Positions 24,676-34,045 of a DNA stretch of 64,000 nt are shown one piece after another (the first letter of the stretch is position 1; every line of letters begins with the position of its first letter). This DNA is from Cellulomonas avistercoris (GTDB lineage: Bacteria > Actinomycetota > Actinomycetes > Actinomycetales > Cellulomonadaceae). The DNA lies in NCBI RefSeq assembly GCF_014836445.1, contig NZ_JACSQV010000009.1, positions 75,512-139,511 on the forward strand. Reading direction: 5' to 3'. Both the position numbers and the translations under genes were made by a program. Under the pieces are notes generated by a model. That model saw only the letters and a program-made list of their open reading frames with translations, was not told the DNA's origin and did not search any database.

Positions 24676-26169
24676 ATGAGGACGAACCACGGCAGGCTCG
24701 CACGACTGGCCGGAGCCGCCCTCGTGGCGGCCGTCGCGCTGCTCGGCTGCTCGGCGGGCGACGGCTACTCGGACGCGACGGGGGCCGTCGAGCCCGGCCC
24801 GGAGGGCTGGGAGCTGCCCGGGCCGGACCCCGTCCCGACGGGCTCGGCCGCCACGTCGGCGATGACGGACCCTGCTCACGACGCCCTGTCCACGTTCGCG
24901 CTCGACATCGACACCGGCTCCTACACGCGGTTCCGGGACGCCGTCGCCCAGGGGACGGCGATCGACCCGCGGGAGGTCCGCACCGAGGAGTTCGTCAACT
25001 ACTTCGAGCAGGACTACACCGCCCCGCGGGACGGGCTCGGGGTGAGCATCGACGCCGTCGGGCTGCCCTTCCGGCCCGGCCACCGGCTCGTCCGCGTGGG
25101 CATCGCCGGCGCGCCCGCGTCGAGCGTGTCCCGCGACGACGCCGACCTCGTGCTCGTCGTCGACTGCTCGGGGTCGATGGACGAGGCCGGCAAGATGGTG
25201 ACGACGCAGGCCGCGCTGCGCACGCTGGTCTCGGCGCTGCGGCCGAGCGACCGGGTGGCCATGGTCTGCTACTCCGACGAGGCCGAGGTGGTGCTCGACC
25301 CGACGCCGGTGTCCGAGCGCCGGGGGATCCTGGCGGCGATCGACGCGCTCGCGCCGCAGGCGTCGACCAACGCCGCGGCCGGTCTCGCGCTCGGCTACGA
25401 CGTGGCCATGGACATGCGCACCGAGGGCCGGATGACGCGGGTCGTCCTCATCAGCGACGGCGTCGCGAACGTCGGCGAGACCGACCCCGACGGGATCCTG
25501 TCGCGCATCAGCACCGAGGCGAAGGCCGGGATCAACCTCGTCTCGGTCGGCGTCGGCATCACGACCTACGACGACCACCTGCTCGAGCAGCTCGCCGACC
25601 AGGGCGACGGCTGGCACGTCTACATCGACACCGCGGCCGAGGTCGAGCGCGTGTTCGGCACCGGGCTCACCGGGTCGCTCGTCGTCGCCGCGCGGGACGC
25701 GAAGGCGCAGGTGGAGTTCGACCCGGCCCAGGTCGCCGGCTACCGGCTGCTGGGCTACGAGAACCGGGCGGTCGCCGACGGCGACTTCCGCAACGACGCC
25801 GTCGACGGCGGCGAGGTCTTCGCCGGTCACGCCACCACGGCGCTCTACGAGGTCGCGCTGCGCGAGGGAACGTCCTTCGAGCCGTTCGTGACGGCGACGG
25901 TGCGCTACCTCGACGACGTGGGGGAGCCCGTCGAACGCTCCGGGAGCCTCGACGGGTCAGCCACCGCGACGTCACCGCGCGACGCCGCCCCGCGCCTGCG
26001 CCAGGACCTCGTCGTCGCGCTGCTGACCGACCGCCTCGTCGGCGGTCCGTGGTCCGCGGTCGTCGGCGCGGCCGACCTCCGTGCCGAGGCGGCGGCCCTG
26101 CCGGCGGTCCTCGACGGGGACCGCGACGTGGCGCAGCTCGTGGACCTCGTCGAGGTGGCGACGGGCTGA
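24676..26169 (+). CDS. vWA-domain lipoprotein (YfbK-like)
   Basis: A 497-residue lipoprotein with lipobox ALLGC (Cys25). After a Pro/Gly linker comes the vWA N-terminal module (DPAHDALSTFALDIDTGSYTRFRDAV, VRTEEFVNYFEQDY), a von Willebrand A domain with an intact MIDAS site (LVVDCSGSMDE, QASTNAA, LISDGVANVG) and the C-terminal DUF3520-type region (GYRLLGYENRAV, DGGEVFAGHATTALYEV). This is the architecture of E. coli YfbK. Metal-dependent protein-protein adhesion at the outer face of the membrane is expected; partner unknown. Confidence 0.92.
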   Translation: MRTNHGRLARLAGAALVAAVALLGCSAGDGYSDATGAVEPGPEGWELPGPDPVPTGSAATSAMTDPAHDALSTFALDIDTGSYTRFRDAVAQGTAIDPREVRTEEFVNYFEQDYTAPRDGLGVSIDAVGLPFRPGHRLVRVGIAGAPASSVSRDDADLVLVVDCSGSMDEAGKMVTTQAALRTLVSALRPSDRVAMVCYSDEAEVVLDPTPVSERRGILAAIDALAPQASTNAAAGLALGYDVAMDMRTEGRMTRVVLISDGVANVGETDPDGILSRISTEAKAGINLVSVGVGITTYDDHLLEQLADQGDGWHVYIDTAAEVERVFGTGLTGSLVVAARDAKAQVEFDPAQVAGYRLLGYENRAVADGDFRNDAVDGGEVFAGHATTALYEVALREGTSFEPFVTATVRYLDDVGEPVERSGSLDGSATATSPRDAAPRLRQDLVVALLTDRLVGGPWSAVVGAADLRAEAAALPAVLDGDRDVAQLVDLVEVATG

Positions 26170-26216
26170 CCGGCTGACCCCGGGCACGGCCCCCCGCCGG
26201 GCACTGCGCCACGGCG

Positions 26217-26237
26217 TTGCGCGGCGGGCAGCGCAAT
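26217..26237 (+). promoter_or_regulatory. GCGCAA inverted repeat upstream of MFS pair
   Basis: TTGCGC (26217-26222) and GCGCAA (26231-26236, followed by T) form a dyad with an eight-base spacer. The GCGCAA(T/C) half-site recurs at three other gaps of the island (30352, 34046 reverse, 40403), making it a candidate operator for the cluster's GntR regulator. Confidence 0.45.
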
Positions 26238-26417
26238 GCGCCCGTCATGCGCGCCGCGCGGGCACGAAATACGCCCCCTGCACGCTCGTCGGACAGCGCG
26301 GACGTCCCGGAGCCGCGCCCTCGCCGATGGGGTGTCGTGGTCGAGACCGTCACTGCCGCAGCACGCGACCGGCGCCCGCGCGTCCGCGCCGCCGGACCGC
26401 CAGGAGGCGTCGGTCCC

Positions 26418-27611
26418 GTGAGAGCGCTGCTCGTGCTGGGCCTGGTGACATGGCTCGGGCCGCTGTCCCTCGACGCCTACGGACCCGCGCTGCCGGCCAT
26501 CGCCGTCGACCTCGACGCGGGGCCTACGGCGGTCCAGCTGACGCTGTCCGCGCTGGTCGTGGGGCTCGCCGTCGGGCACCTGTTCGCGGGGTCGCTGAGC
26601 GACCGGTTCGGCCGCCGGCCGGTCCTGCTGACGGGGCTGGCGGCCTTCGTCGTCACCACGACGATGTGTGCGCTGGCACCCGGCATCGGGACGCTGGTGG
26701 TGGCGCGTCTGCTGCAAGGGCTGGCCGCCGCCACGGCGCTCGTCATCACCAAGGCCGCGGCGCGGGACCTGTACGACGGCGTCACGCTCGCGAGGTTCCT
26801 GTCGCACCTCGCGGCGATCATGCCGGTCGCCCCCGCGCTCGGGCCCCTCCTGGCGGCCGTGCTGCTCGAGGCGTTCTCGTGGCGGGCCATCTTTGTGCTG
26901 GTGGCCGCCGTGGGCGCGGCCGCGCTCGTCGTGGTGCACCGCAGCTGGCCGGAGACCTCGCCCGCGCACGTCCGGGCAGCGCCGGCAGGAGGACGCACGC
27001 TCGGGCCACCCGGTCGGCAGGTCGTCGTGGAGCTGCTGAGGGACCGCGGCTTCCTGACGTGCGTCATCACGTTCGCGCTGGGCAGCGCGGTCGGCCTGGT
27101 CCTCGTCGCCGGTGCCCCGTTCGTGCTGCAGGAGGGCTACGGCCTGAGTCCGCAGGCCTACAGCCTGCTGTTCGTGGCGAACGCGGTCGTGCTGGTCGGT
27201 GCGGCCCAGCTGAACGCGCGCCTGCTGCGGCGGCTGCGGCCCGGGCGGGTCGTGGCGCTCAGCCTGACGTGCCAGCTCGCCGTCGCCGGTGCGCTCACGG
27301 TGGCCCTGTCCACGTCGGTGCCGGTCGGGCCGATCCTGGTCGGTCTGGTCGTGATCGTGTTCTTCCACGGCTTCCTCATGCCCAACCTCGTGGCGATCGG
27401 CATGCACGGGGTGCCGCAGCAGCGCGCGGGCACGGCAGCGGCGCTCATCGGAGCCGGGCAGTTCCTCGTCGGCGGGCTCGCGGCGCCGGTGGTCGGGCTG
27501 CTCGGGGCACGGCCGGCAGCGCTGGGCGCCACCATGGTGGCGCTCGCGACGGCGGCCCTGGTCGTGCACCTGGGCGGGGAGCGCCGGCGTCGCGCACGGG
27601 GGGCGCTGTGA
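26418..27611 (+). CDS. MFS transporter, Bcr/CflA-like
   Basis: A 397-residue permease with twelve hydrophobic segments. The start is set by AGGAGG at 26402-26407 ten bases before GTG 26418; starts further upstream would add a basic tail not usual in the family. Motifs: LGPLSLDAYGPALPAIAVDL in TM1, the MFS motif A GSLSDRFGRRPV between TM2 and TM3, and ARLLQGLAAATALVITKAAARD like Bcr. Likely drug or metabolite exporter. Its stop overlaps the start of a second MFS gene (GTGA), so the two are co-expressed. It opens the island of LLM monooxygenases and may export a product or toxic substrate. Confidence 0.88.
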   Translation: MRALLVLGLVTWLGPLSLDAYGPALPAIAVDLDAGPTAVQLTLSALVVGLAVGHLFAGSLSDRFGRRPVLLTGLAAFVVTTTMCALAPGIGTLVVARLLQGLAAATALVITKAAARDLYDGVTLARFLSHLAAIMPVAPALGPLLAAVLLEAFSWRAIFVLVAAVGAAALVVVHRSWPETSPAHVRAAPAGGRTLGPPGRQVVVELLRDRGFLTCVITFALGSAVGLVLVAGAPFVLQEGYGLSPQAYSLLFVANAVVLVGAAQLNARLLRRLRPGRVVALSLTCQLAVAGALTVALSTSVPVGPILVGLVVIVFFHGFLMPNLVAIGMHGVPQQRAGTAAALIGAGQFLVGGLAAPVVGLLGARPAALGATMVALATAALVVHLGGERRRRARGAL

Positions 27612-29119
27612 GGCCCCGGCCGGGTGAGGTGACCACGAGGGCGCTGCTGCCGGCGCTTGCGGTCTGCGTGCTGCCGTTCTCGATCATGCAGTCGGCGGTG
27701 TCACCGCTGCTCGGCACCTTCGGCGAGCGCCTGGGCGTCGACCAGGCGGGCACGATGTGGATCTTCACCGCGTTCCTGCTCAGCGCCACGGTGACGACCC
27801 CCGTCCTCGGACGGCTCGGTGACCTGCACGGCAAGCGGCGGTGGATGCTGATCGTCGTCGTCGTCCAGGTCGTCGGCACGGTGGCGTGCGCCGTGGCGGG
27901 CGACCTCGCCACGATGCTCCTGGGACGTGCGCTGCAGGGCACCGGTGGCGCCCTCTTCCCGCTCGCCTACGGACTGCTCCGCGACCACCTCCCACCGTCC
28001 CGGGTGGCGCTGGGCATCGGCGTGCTGAGCTCGGTGCTGGGTGCCGGCGGCTCCATCGGCGTGGTCACGGCCGGGCCGGTCGAGCGCCTGCTGGGACCGG
28101 CGTGGGTGTTCGGGCTGCCCGGTGTGCTGATGGCGGGTTCCCTGCTGCTCATCGTCGGCCTCGTCCCCGAGAGCCCGCAGCGCGGCGTCGGGGGTCTGTC
28201 GTGGCCCTCCGCGGTCCTCCTGGGCGCGGGCCTGCTGGCGTCGATGCTCGTGCTCAGCACCCTCGGGGTCTGGCCGGTCGCGGTGGTCGGGACGATCGCC
28301 GTCCTCGGGGTGGTGACGATGCTGGCGTGGGCGAGGGTCGAGGCCCGTGCGACGTGGCCCCTGGTCGACGTCCGGCTGCTCCGGGCGCGCGGCATGTGGA
28401 CGACGAACCTCTGCTCGATGTTGGTCGGGTTCGCGCTGATCCAGAGCTTCCTGGTCGTCCCGCAGCTGCTGCTGCTGCCCGCCGACAGCGGCTTCGGCTT
28501 CGGCGTCGACGTCATGCACGTCGGCCTCTACGTGCTGCCGTCCAGCCTGGCCATGCTGGCGTTCAGCCCCGTCTCGGGCTGGCTCGGCGGACGCGCCGGC
28601 GCCCGCGCCCCGCTCATCGTGGGGGCCCTGCTGTGCGCGACCGCTTACGCGGCCCTCGCCTTCGGCCACCGTGAGATCTGGGCCGTGGTCGGCGCGAACG
28701 CTCTCAACGGGATCGGCGCCGCCCTGGCCTTCTCCGCGCTGCCCAACCTCACCGTGCGGGCGGCACCCGTGGACCGCACCGGGGTCGCCACCGCGATCAC
28801 CACGGTCGCGCGCACGGCGGGCGGCGCGCTGGGGACCCAGGTCGCGGCGGTCGTGCTCGCGACCGCGACGCCCGTCGGGGCGAGCCGCCCCGACGAGATC
28901 GGGTTCACCGCGGTCTTCGCCGTCATGGTCGTCGCGATGGTCGGGTGCCTGGCCGTCGCGATGGCCGTTCCGCGGAACCCCCGCCCCCCCTGCCCTCCTC
29001 GTCCGCCCCTCGTCGTCACCCAGAGAAGGAGCACCACATGCACATGGCCTGGTTCCTCAGCTATGCCGTCCAGGCGTGGGGTCAGCCCTGGGCCGGCCGC
29101 CCCGGCACCGAATGGGTGA
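27608..29119 (+). CDS. MFS transporter, EmrB/QacA-like, with 3' extension
   Basis: A 503-residue permease starting GTG within GTGA overlap. Many hydrophobic segments, motif A GRLGDLHGKRRWML, ALQGTGGALFPLAYGLLRD and a DHA2-like C-terminal half (RTAGGALGTQVAAVVLATATP). Hydrophobic sequence ends near 28965 (AVAMAVPRNP); the frame then runs through a Pro/Arg tail for about 50 codons and stops only at 29119, 82 bases inside the next gene. Either the real protein has this odd tail or a base was lost or gained in the C-rich tract at 28978-29000. Probably exports a substrate or product of the monooxygenase cluster. Confidence 0.8.
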   Translation: MRPRPGEVTTRALLPALAVCVLPFSIMQSAVSPLLGTFGERLGVDQAGTMWIFTAFLLSATVTTPVLGRLGDLHGKRRWMLIVVVVQVVGTVACAVAGDLATMLLGRALQGTGGALFPLAYGLLRDHLPPSRVALGIGVLSSVLGAGGSIGVVTAGPVERLLGPAWVFGLPGVLMAGSLLLIVGLVPESPQRGVGGLSWPSAVLLGAGLLASMLVLSTLGVWPVAVVGTIAVLGVVTMLAWARVEARATWPLVDVRLLRARGMWTTNLCSMLVGFALIQSFLVVPQLLLLPADSGFGFGVDVMHVGLYVLPSSLAMLAFSPVSGWLGGRAGARAPLIVGALLCATAYAALAFGHREIWAVVGANALNGIGAALAFSALPNLTVRAAPVDRTGVATAITTVARTAGGALGTQVAAVVLATATPVGASRPDEIGFTAVFAVMVVAMVGCLAVAMAVPRNPRPPCPPRPPLVVTQRRSTTCTWPGSSAMPSRRGVSPGPAAPAPNG

Positions 29120-30324
29120 CACCCGACCTGTACGTCGACGCCGCGCGGTCCCTGGAGCGCGCCGGGTTCGACTACCTGATGTTCGAGGACGGCTCGTTCG
29201 TCCCGGACGCCTACGGCTCCAGCATGGAGTGGTCGCTCGCCCACGCCGCCGCGGCCCCGAAGCACGACCCGCTGCCGCTGGTCTCGTTGATTGCGCAGGA
29301 GACCGAGCGCATCGGCCTGATCGCCACGATCACCACGTCGTTCTACCCGCCGTACCTCGCGGCGCGGCTGCTGGCCACGCTGGACCACCTGAGCAGAGGA
29401 CGGATCGGCCTGAACGTCGTGACCTCGCACAACGACCGCACGGCCCAGAACTATGGGCAGCCCGCGCAGCTCGACCACGACCTGCGCTACGAGATCGCCG
29501 CCGACTGGCTGGAGGCGGTCCGGGCGCTGTGGGACACCTGGGAGCCGGGCGCGCTGACGCTCGACGAGACGACCGGCACGTTCGCGGACCCGCAGAAGGT
29601 GCACTACGCGGACTACGTCGGCACCCACCACCGCACCCGCGGACCGCTCAACACGCCACCCGGGCCCCAGCACCACCCGGTGGTCTGCCAGGCCGGCGGC
29701 TCCCCGGCCGGGCGCGACCTGGCTGCGCGGTACGCCGACACGGTGGTCGCGCAGGCACGGGACGTCGCGGAGATGACCGAGTACAAGGCCGACCTCGCGG
29801 CACGTGCGGCGGCAGCCGGGCGCGACCCGGACGACGTCAAGGTCCTGTTCCTGGCCGGTTTCACGTTCGGGGACACCGACGACGAGGCGCGCACCGCACT
29901 GCGGCGCAAGCAGGCGTACGCCGCCGCCCACCCGGAGGTCGCGCTGGCGTCGTTGTCCTTCGCGAGCGGGATCGACTTCGCGCGGTTCGACCTGGACGCG
30001 CCGCTGCCGCCCGTCGAGACGAACGCCGCGCAGAGCGTCGTCGGGCTGCACCTCAGGGACACCGAGGGGATGACGCTCCGCGAGATCGCCGCACGTCGCA
30101 GCACCGGTGCCGTCGAGTTCACCGGGACTCCCGCGAGCATCGCCGACGCCATGGCCGAGGCGGCGGCGGCGTCCGGCGCAGACGGGTTCATGGTGCAGGC
30201 GCCCATCACGCGTCGCAACGTCACGATGATCGCCGACGGCCTGGCCCCTGAGCTGCGCCGTCGCGGCCTGATCCGCGACGGGTACGACTACCCGACGCTG
30301 CGCGAGAACCTGCTCGCCGGGTGA
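29038..30324 (+). CDS. LLM flavin-dependent monooxygenase 1 (NtaA/SnaA/DszA family)
   Basis: A 428-residue FMNH2-dependent oxygenase with AGAAGGAG just before the ATG. Luciferase-like TIM-barrel landmarks: MAWFLSYAVQAWGQPWAG, ERAGFDYLMFEDGS, IGLIATITTSFYPPYLAARLLATLDHLSRGRIGLNVVT, HDLRYEIAADWLEAVRALWDTWEPGAL, and the family block GPLNTPPGPQHHPVVCQAGGSPAGRD that binds FMN phosphate. The NtaA/SnaA/DszA/EmoA group cleaves C-N or C-S bonds of aminopolycarboxylates, sulfones or similar compounds using reduced FMN from a partner reductase. It is the most divergent of the three copies here (TSHND in place of TASPH). Confidence 0.92.
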   Translation: MHMAWFLSYAVQAWGQPWAGRPGTEWVTPDLYVDAARSLERAGFDYLMFEDGSFVPDAYGSSMEWSLAHAAAAPKHDPLPLVSLIAQETERIGLIATITTSFYPPYLAARLLATLDHLSRGRIGLNVVTSHNDRTAQNYGQPAQLDHDLRYEIAADWLEAVRALWDTWEPGALTLDETTGTFADPQKVHYADYVGTHHRTRGPLNTPPGPQHHPVVCQAGGSPAGRDLAARYADTVVAQARDVAEMTEYKADLAARAAAAGRDPDDVKVLFLAGFTFGDTDDEARTALRRKQAYAAAHPEVALASLSFASGIDFARFDLDAPLPPVETNAAQSVVGLHLRDTEGMTLREIAARRSTGAVEFTGTPASIADAMAEAAAASGADGFMVQAPITRRNVTMIADGLAPELRRRGLIRDGYDYPTLRENLLAG

Positions 30325-30351
30325 GCGCGCGACAGGCCCCCCGCCGCACCC

Positions 30352-30369
30352 GCGCAATACCGGTGGAAC
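30352..30369 (+). promoter_or_regulatory. GCGCAAT...GAAC motif before LLM 2
   Basis: GCGCAATACCGGTGGAAC lies 68 bases before the LLM 2 ATG. It agrees with the reverse-strand sequence GCGCAACACTGCGCGAAC at 34063-34046 at 13 of 18 positions and shares GCGCAAT and AAC at the same distance with the sequence at 40403. Candidate operator for the island regulator. Confidence 0.45.
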
Positions 30370-30436
30370 GTCGCCGTCGCGGCGATGTCACGTCCGCAGG
30401 GTGCACTTGGCCACGACCCCACGACAGGAGGCACTG

Positions 30437-31735
30437 ATGTTCCACCTCGGTTGGTTCCTCGGCACCGGCTTCGGTGTGTACGGCTGGAACACCCCGTGGG
30501 CGGGGAACGTCGCCCAGGACGTCGGCAACCCGGGGCTCTTCGCGGACATGGCCGCCGCGCTCGAGCGAGCGGGCTTCGACTACATGATGCTCGAGGACTC
30601 CTCGGTGCTCCCCGACATCTACGAGGGCAGCTTCCGGCACTCGCTGAAGGTCGCCACCGTACGGTTCGACCCGCTGCCGCTGGTGCCGCACCTGACCCGC
30701 CGGACGCGGCACATCGGCATCATCGCCACGGCCGCGACGACGTTCTACCCACCCTTCCTGGCTGCGCGGCTCTACCAGTCGCTCGACCACCTGACCGGTG
30801 GTCGGGTCGGGCTGAACCTCGTCACCGCCAGTCCTCACGCGGCCGCGCAGAACTACGGCCTCGAGCAGCACGTCGAGCACGACCTGCGGTACGAGATGGC
30901 GGACGAGTGGACGCGCACGGTCACGGCGCTGTGGGAGTCGTGGGAGCCCGACGCCGTCGTGCTCGACGAGAGCACGGGCGTCTTCGCCGACCACACGAAG
31001 GTGCACGCGGTCCACCAGCAGGGACGCTGGCACTCCTCCCGGGGGCCGCTCAACACGATCCCGGGGCCGCAGCGGCGCCCGGTCCTGTGCCAGGCCGGCG
31101 GGTCCCCGGCGGGGCGGGACCTTGCGGCCGCGCACGCCGACACCATCGTCTCGGCCGTCGTCGGGGTGGAGGCGATGAGGGAGTTTCGGGAGGACATCTC
31201 CCGCCGTCTCGTCGCGCACGGCCGCCGGCCGGAGGACGCCAAGGTGCTGTTCCTGGTGGACCCGGTGCTCGGCGACACCGACCGGGCGGCGCAGGACCGC
31301 GCGGAGCGCAAGACCGCGGCCATGGCCGCGAGCCTGGAGAACGCCCTGGCCGGCCTGTCGTACGTCAGTGGCATCGACTTCTCCCGCTTCGACCCGGACG
31401 AGCCGTTCCCCGACGTCGCGTCGAGGACCAACGGCCATCAGAGCACCGTGGCCGACTACCAGAAGGCCGGCGCCGGCAAGACGTTGCGCGAGGTGGCCCT
31501 GACGCGGCGGGTGGCCGAGTCGATCCCGCTGGTGGGCAGCCCGGACACCGTCGCCGACCAGATGGCCGAGGCCATGGACCACGCCGGCGGGGACGGCTTC
31601 TTGATCGCCTCACCCGTGACGCGGCGCGGCATCTCCGAGGTCGCGGACGGACTCGCGCCCGTCCTGCGCCGGCGCGGGCTGATCCGTGACGGCTACGAGC
31701 ACGCCACGTTCCGCGAGAACCTCCTCGCCTTCTGA
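30437..31735 (+). CDS. LLM flavin-dependent monooxygenase 2
   Basis: A 432-residue protein. CAGGAGG seven bases before ATG 30437 fixes the start (MFHLGWFLGTGFGVYGWN). It has the same family blocks as its neighbours: ERAGFDYMMLEDSS, HIGIIATAATTFYPPFLAARLYQSLDHLTGGRVGLN, TASPHAAAQNYG, HDLRYEMADEW and GPLNTIPGPQRRPVLCQAGGSPAGRD. It is much closer to LLM 3 than to LLM 1, pointing to a local duplication. Expected to use FMNH2 from the reductases at 40.5-41.5 kb and O2; the substrate is unknown. Confidence 0.92.
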   Translation: MFHLGWFLGTGFGVYGWNTPWAGNVAQDVGNPGLFADMAAALERAGFDYMMLEDSSVLPDIYEGSFRHSLKVATVRFDPLPLVPHLTRRTRHIGIIATAATTFYPPFLAARLYQSLDHLTGGRVGLNLVTASPHAAAQNYGLEQHVEHDLRYEMADEWTRTVTALWESWEPDAVVLDESTGVFADHTKVHAVHQQGRWHSSRGPLNTIPGPQRRPVLCQAGGSPAGRDLAAAHADTIVSAVVGVEAMREFREDISRRLVAHGRRPEDAKVLFLVDPVLGDTDRAAQDRAERKTAAMAASLENALAGLSYVSGIDFSRFDPDEPFPDVASRTNGHQSTVADYQKAGAGKTLREVALTRRVAESIPLVGSPDTVADQMAEAMDHAGGDGFLIASPVTRRGISEVADGLAPVLRRRGLIRDGYEHATFRENLLAF

Positions 31736-31790
31736 CGCCCTGGTGGCGCCCCCGTGACGCCCCGCCCCCACCTCCAAGGAGATCGCAGAC

Positions 31791-33083
31791 ATGTTCCACA
31801 TGGGTTGGTTTCTCACCACCGGTTTCGGCGTGTACGGCTGGAACCAGCCGTGGTCGGGCAACGTCCGGTCGGACGTCGGTCGACCCGACCTGTTCGTCGA
31901 CACCGCGACCTCGCTCGAGCGGGCCGGATTCGACTACCTGATGTTCGAGGACTCCTCGGTGCTGCCCGACGTCTTCCGGGGCTCGTTCGAGAGCTCGGTG
32001 CGGGGCGGGCAGGCCGTGCGGTTCGACCCCATGCCGCTGATGCCCCTGGTCGCGCAGGCCACGTCACGTATCGGCATCGTCGCCACGGCCGCGACCACCT
32101 TCTACCCGCCGTTCCTCGCGGCGCGGCTCTACCAGACCCTCGACCACCTGACGGACGGGCGCATCGGCATCAACCTGGTCACGGCCAGCCCGCACGCCGC
32201 CGCGCAGAACTACGGCCTCGAGAAGCACGTGGAGCACGACCTGCGGTACGAGATGGCCGACGAGTGGATGCAGGCGGTCGACGCGCTGTGGGGCAGCTGG
32301 GAGACCGGTGCGCTGCAGATGGACGAGTCGACCGGCGTGTTCGCCGATCACACGAAGATCCACCACGTCGACTTCGAGGGGCGCTTCTACCGGACGCGCG
32401 GCCCCCTCAACACTCCGCCCGGCCCCCAGGGGCGTCCCGTGATCTGCCAGGCAGGCGGGTCACCCGCGGGCCGCAACCTCGGGGCCACGCACGCCGACAC
32501 CATCATCTCGGCCGTGGTCGGGGTGGACGCGATGAAGGCCTACCGGGACGACATCAGCGAGCGCCTGCTGGCCGTGGGTCGCAAGCCGTCGGACGTCAAG
32601 GTGCTGTTCCTCGTCGCGCCCATCCTGGCCGACACCGACGCGGAGGCGCAGGAGAAGCGCGACCGGATGCGCGCGGCGCAGGCGGCGAACATCGAGGGCA
32701 ACCTTGCCGCGATGTCGTACTTCACCAGCATGGACTTCTCGAAGTTCGACCTTGACGCACCCCTGCCGGACCTGAGCGAGAACAACGGCCACCAGTCCAC
32801 GATGGCGGACTTCGCGAGGTCCGGGAAGACACTGCGGGAGATCGCGGCCAACCACCGGACCATCGAGTCGATCGAGCTGTGCGGCACCACTGAGACGGTG
32901 GCCGGCCAGATGGCCGAGGCGATGGAGCACGCCGGTGGTGACGGCTTCCTCATCGCGTCCCCCGTCACCAGGAAGAACGTGGCCGAGATCGCGGACGGCC
33001 TCGCGCCGGTCCTGCGGCGCAAGGGCCTGATCCGCTCGGGGTACGACTACGCGCACTTCCGGGACAACCTCCTGGCCTTCTGA
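31791..33083 (+). CDS. LLM flavin-dependent monooxygenase 3
   Basis: A 430-residue near-twin of LLM 2, with CAAGGAG before the ATG. Blocks MFHMGWFLTTGFGVYGWN, RIGIVATAATTFYPPFLAARLY, NLVTASPHAAAQNYGLE and GPLNTPPGPQGRPVICQAGG are conserved. A perfect nine-base hairpin follows at 33097-33117. With two almost parallel enzymes retained intact, each probably acts on a different substrate or successive step, or they form a mixed oligomer. Confidence 0.92.
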   Translation: MFHMGWFLTTGFGVYGWNQPWSGNVRSDVGRPDLFVDTATSLERAGFDYLMFEDSSVLPDVFRGSFESSVRGGQAVRFDPMPLMPLVAQATSRIGIVATAATTFYPPFLAARLYQTLDHLTDGRIGINLVTASPHAAAQNYGLEKHVEHDLRYEMADEWMQAVDALWGSWETGALQMDESTGVFADHTKIHHVDFEGRFYRTRGPLNTPPGPQGRPVICQAGGSPAGRNLGATHADTIISAVVGVDAMKAYRDDISERLLAVGRKPSDVKVLFLVAPILADTDAEAQEKRDRMRAAQAANIEGNLAAMSYFTSMDFSKFDLDAPLPDLSENNGHQSTMADFARSGKTLREIAANHRTIESIELCGTTETVAGQMAEAMEHAGGDGFLIASPVTRKNVAEIADGLAPVLRRKGLIRSGYDYAHFRDNLLAF

Positions 33084-33096
33084 GGCCGGGTGTGCG

Positions 33097-33117
33097 GGAG
33101 CGGGTGGGACCCGCTCC
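33097..33117 (+). terminator. Hairpin after LLM 3
   Basis: GGAGCGGGT (33097-33105) and ACCCGCTCC (33109-33117) are exact complements around a three-base loop, 14 bases past the LLM 3 stop. It separates the monooxygenases from the GntR gene. Confidence 0.65.
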
Positions 33118-33194
33118 GGGACCGTCGCGTCGATGGGGATGCACCTCGCTCGGGGACCGGGCGAACCTGCACCGACGCATCCTGGGAGGTCGCC

Positions 33195-34040
33195 GTGCCA
33201 CCACGCAGCTTCGAAGAGCTCGAGCGCGAACGTCTCGTCCACAGCCGCGCACGACGACGGACGGTCGCCGACCGGCACACGTCGCCGCGCCGCGCCTACG
33301 AGCAGCTCCGGTCCGCCATCAGGTCGGGGCGGCTGATCGACGGGCGGGCGTTCGACGAGCAGCGGCTGGTGGACGAGCTGGGCGCGAGCCGCAACTCGGT
33401 CCGCTCGGCGCTGCAGCACCTGACCCGTGAGGGTCTGCTGGAGCGGCGCACCAAGACGGGGACGCAGGTCCGCCACCCGTTCATGCGGATCCCGATCGGT
33501 GAGCTGCTGCCGAGCGACGTCACCGTGCCGGGCCGTTACCCGCAGGTCGTGGTGCACGACCTCGGCAGCCGCGTCTCCACCCCGGACCCCGAGGTGGAGA
33601 CCGAGCTGGAGACGGGGCGCGACGTCCTCGTCATGGAGCACGTCGGGCTGTTCGGGGGCACGCCCGCGTACCACCGCATCGCCTACCTGCCGCTGCACGA
33701 CCCGCCCGAGGTGGTGCTCGCGCGCGTGGCCGCGCTGCACGAGCAGCTGTTGTGCTTCGCCGCGTCGTTCCGGAGCATCTTCGGCTGCCCCGCGGGGGAG
33801 TGGAAGGCGTCGGTCGAGGCTGTCGCGGCCGACGCCGTCCTGGCGGCGCACCTCACGGTGCCGGAGCGCTCACCGGTGCTGCTCCGGGAGCTGGTGCTGC
33901 ACGACTCCGCGGGACGGGTGCGCGACCTGAGCTTCACCCACTTCCGGGGCGACATGGTCGCGATCGGCTCGACCTCGCACGCCCGCCCGGTGGCCCGTCG
34001 GCGCAATCTGGACGTCACAAGCAGAGCCACCGGTTCGTAA
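33195..34040 (+). CDS. GntR-family regulator with UTRA ligand domain
   Basis: A 281-residue regulator from GTG 33195 with GGGAGG six bases upstream. The winged helix is at about residues 30-95 (YEQLRSAIRSGRLIDGRAFDEQRLVDELGASRNSVRSALQHLTREGLLERRTKTG). The C-terminal UTRA domain (about 115-265: VMEHVGLFGGTPAYHRIAYL, SFRSIFGC, ERSPVLLRELVLHDSAGRVRDLSFTHFRGD) senses a small effector in the HutC subfamily. It lies between monooxygenase and transporter genes and is the likely controller of the island; candidate operators with GCGCAA half-sites flank its targets, one starting six bases after its own stop. Confidence 0.9.
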   Translation: MPPRSFEELERERLVHSRARRRTVADRHTSPRRAYEQLRSAIRSGRLIDGRAFDEQRLVDELGASRNSVRSALQHLTREGLLERRTKTGTQVRHPFMRIPIGELLPSDVTVPGRYPQVVVHDLGSRVSTPDPEVETELETGRDVLVMEHVGLFGGTPAYHRIAYLPLHDPPEVVLARVAALHEQLLCFAASFRSIFGCPAGEWKASVEAVAADAVLAAHLTVPERSPVLLRELVLHDSAGRVRDLSFTHFRGDMVAIGSTSHARPVARRRNLDVTSRATGS

Positions 34041-34045
34041 CACGG

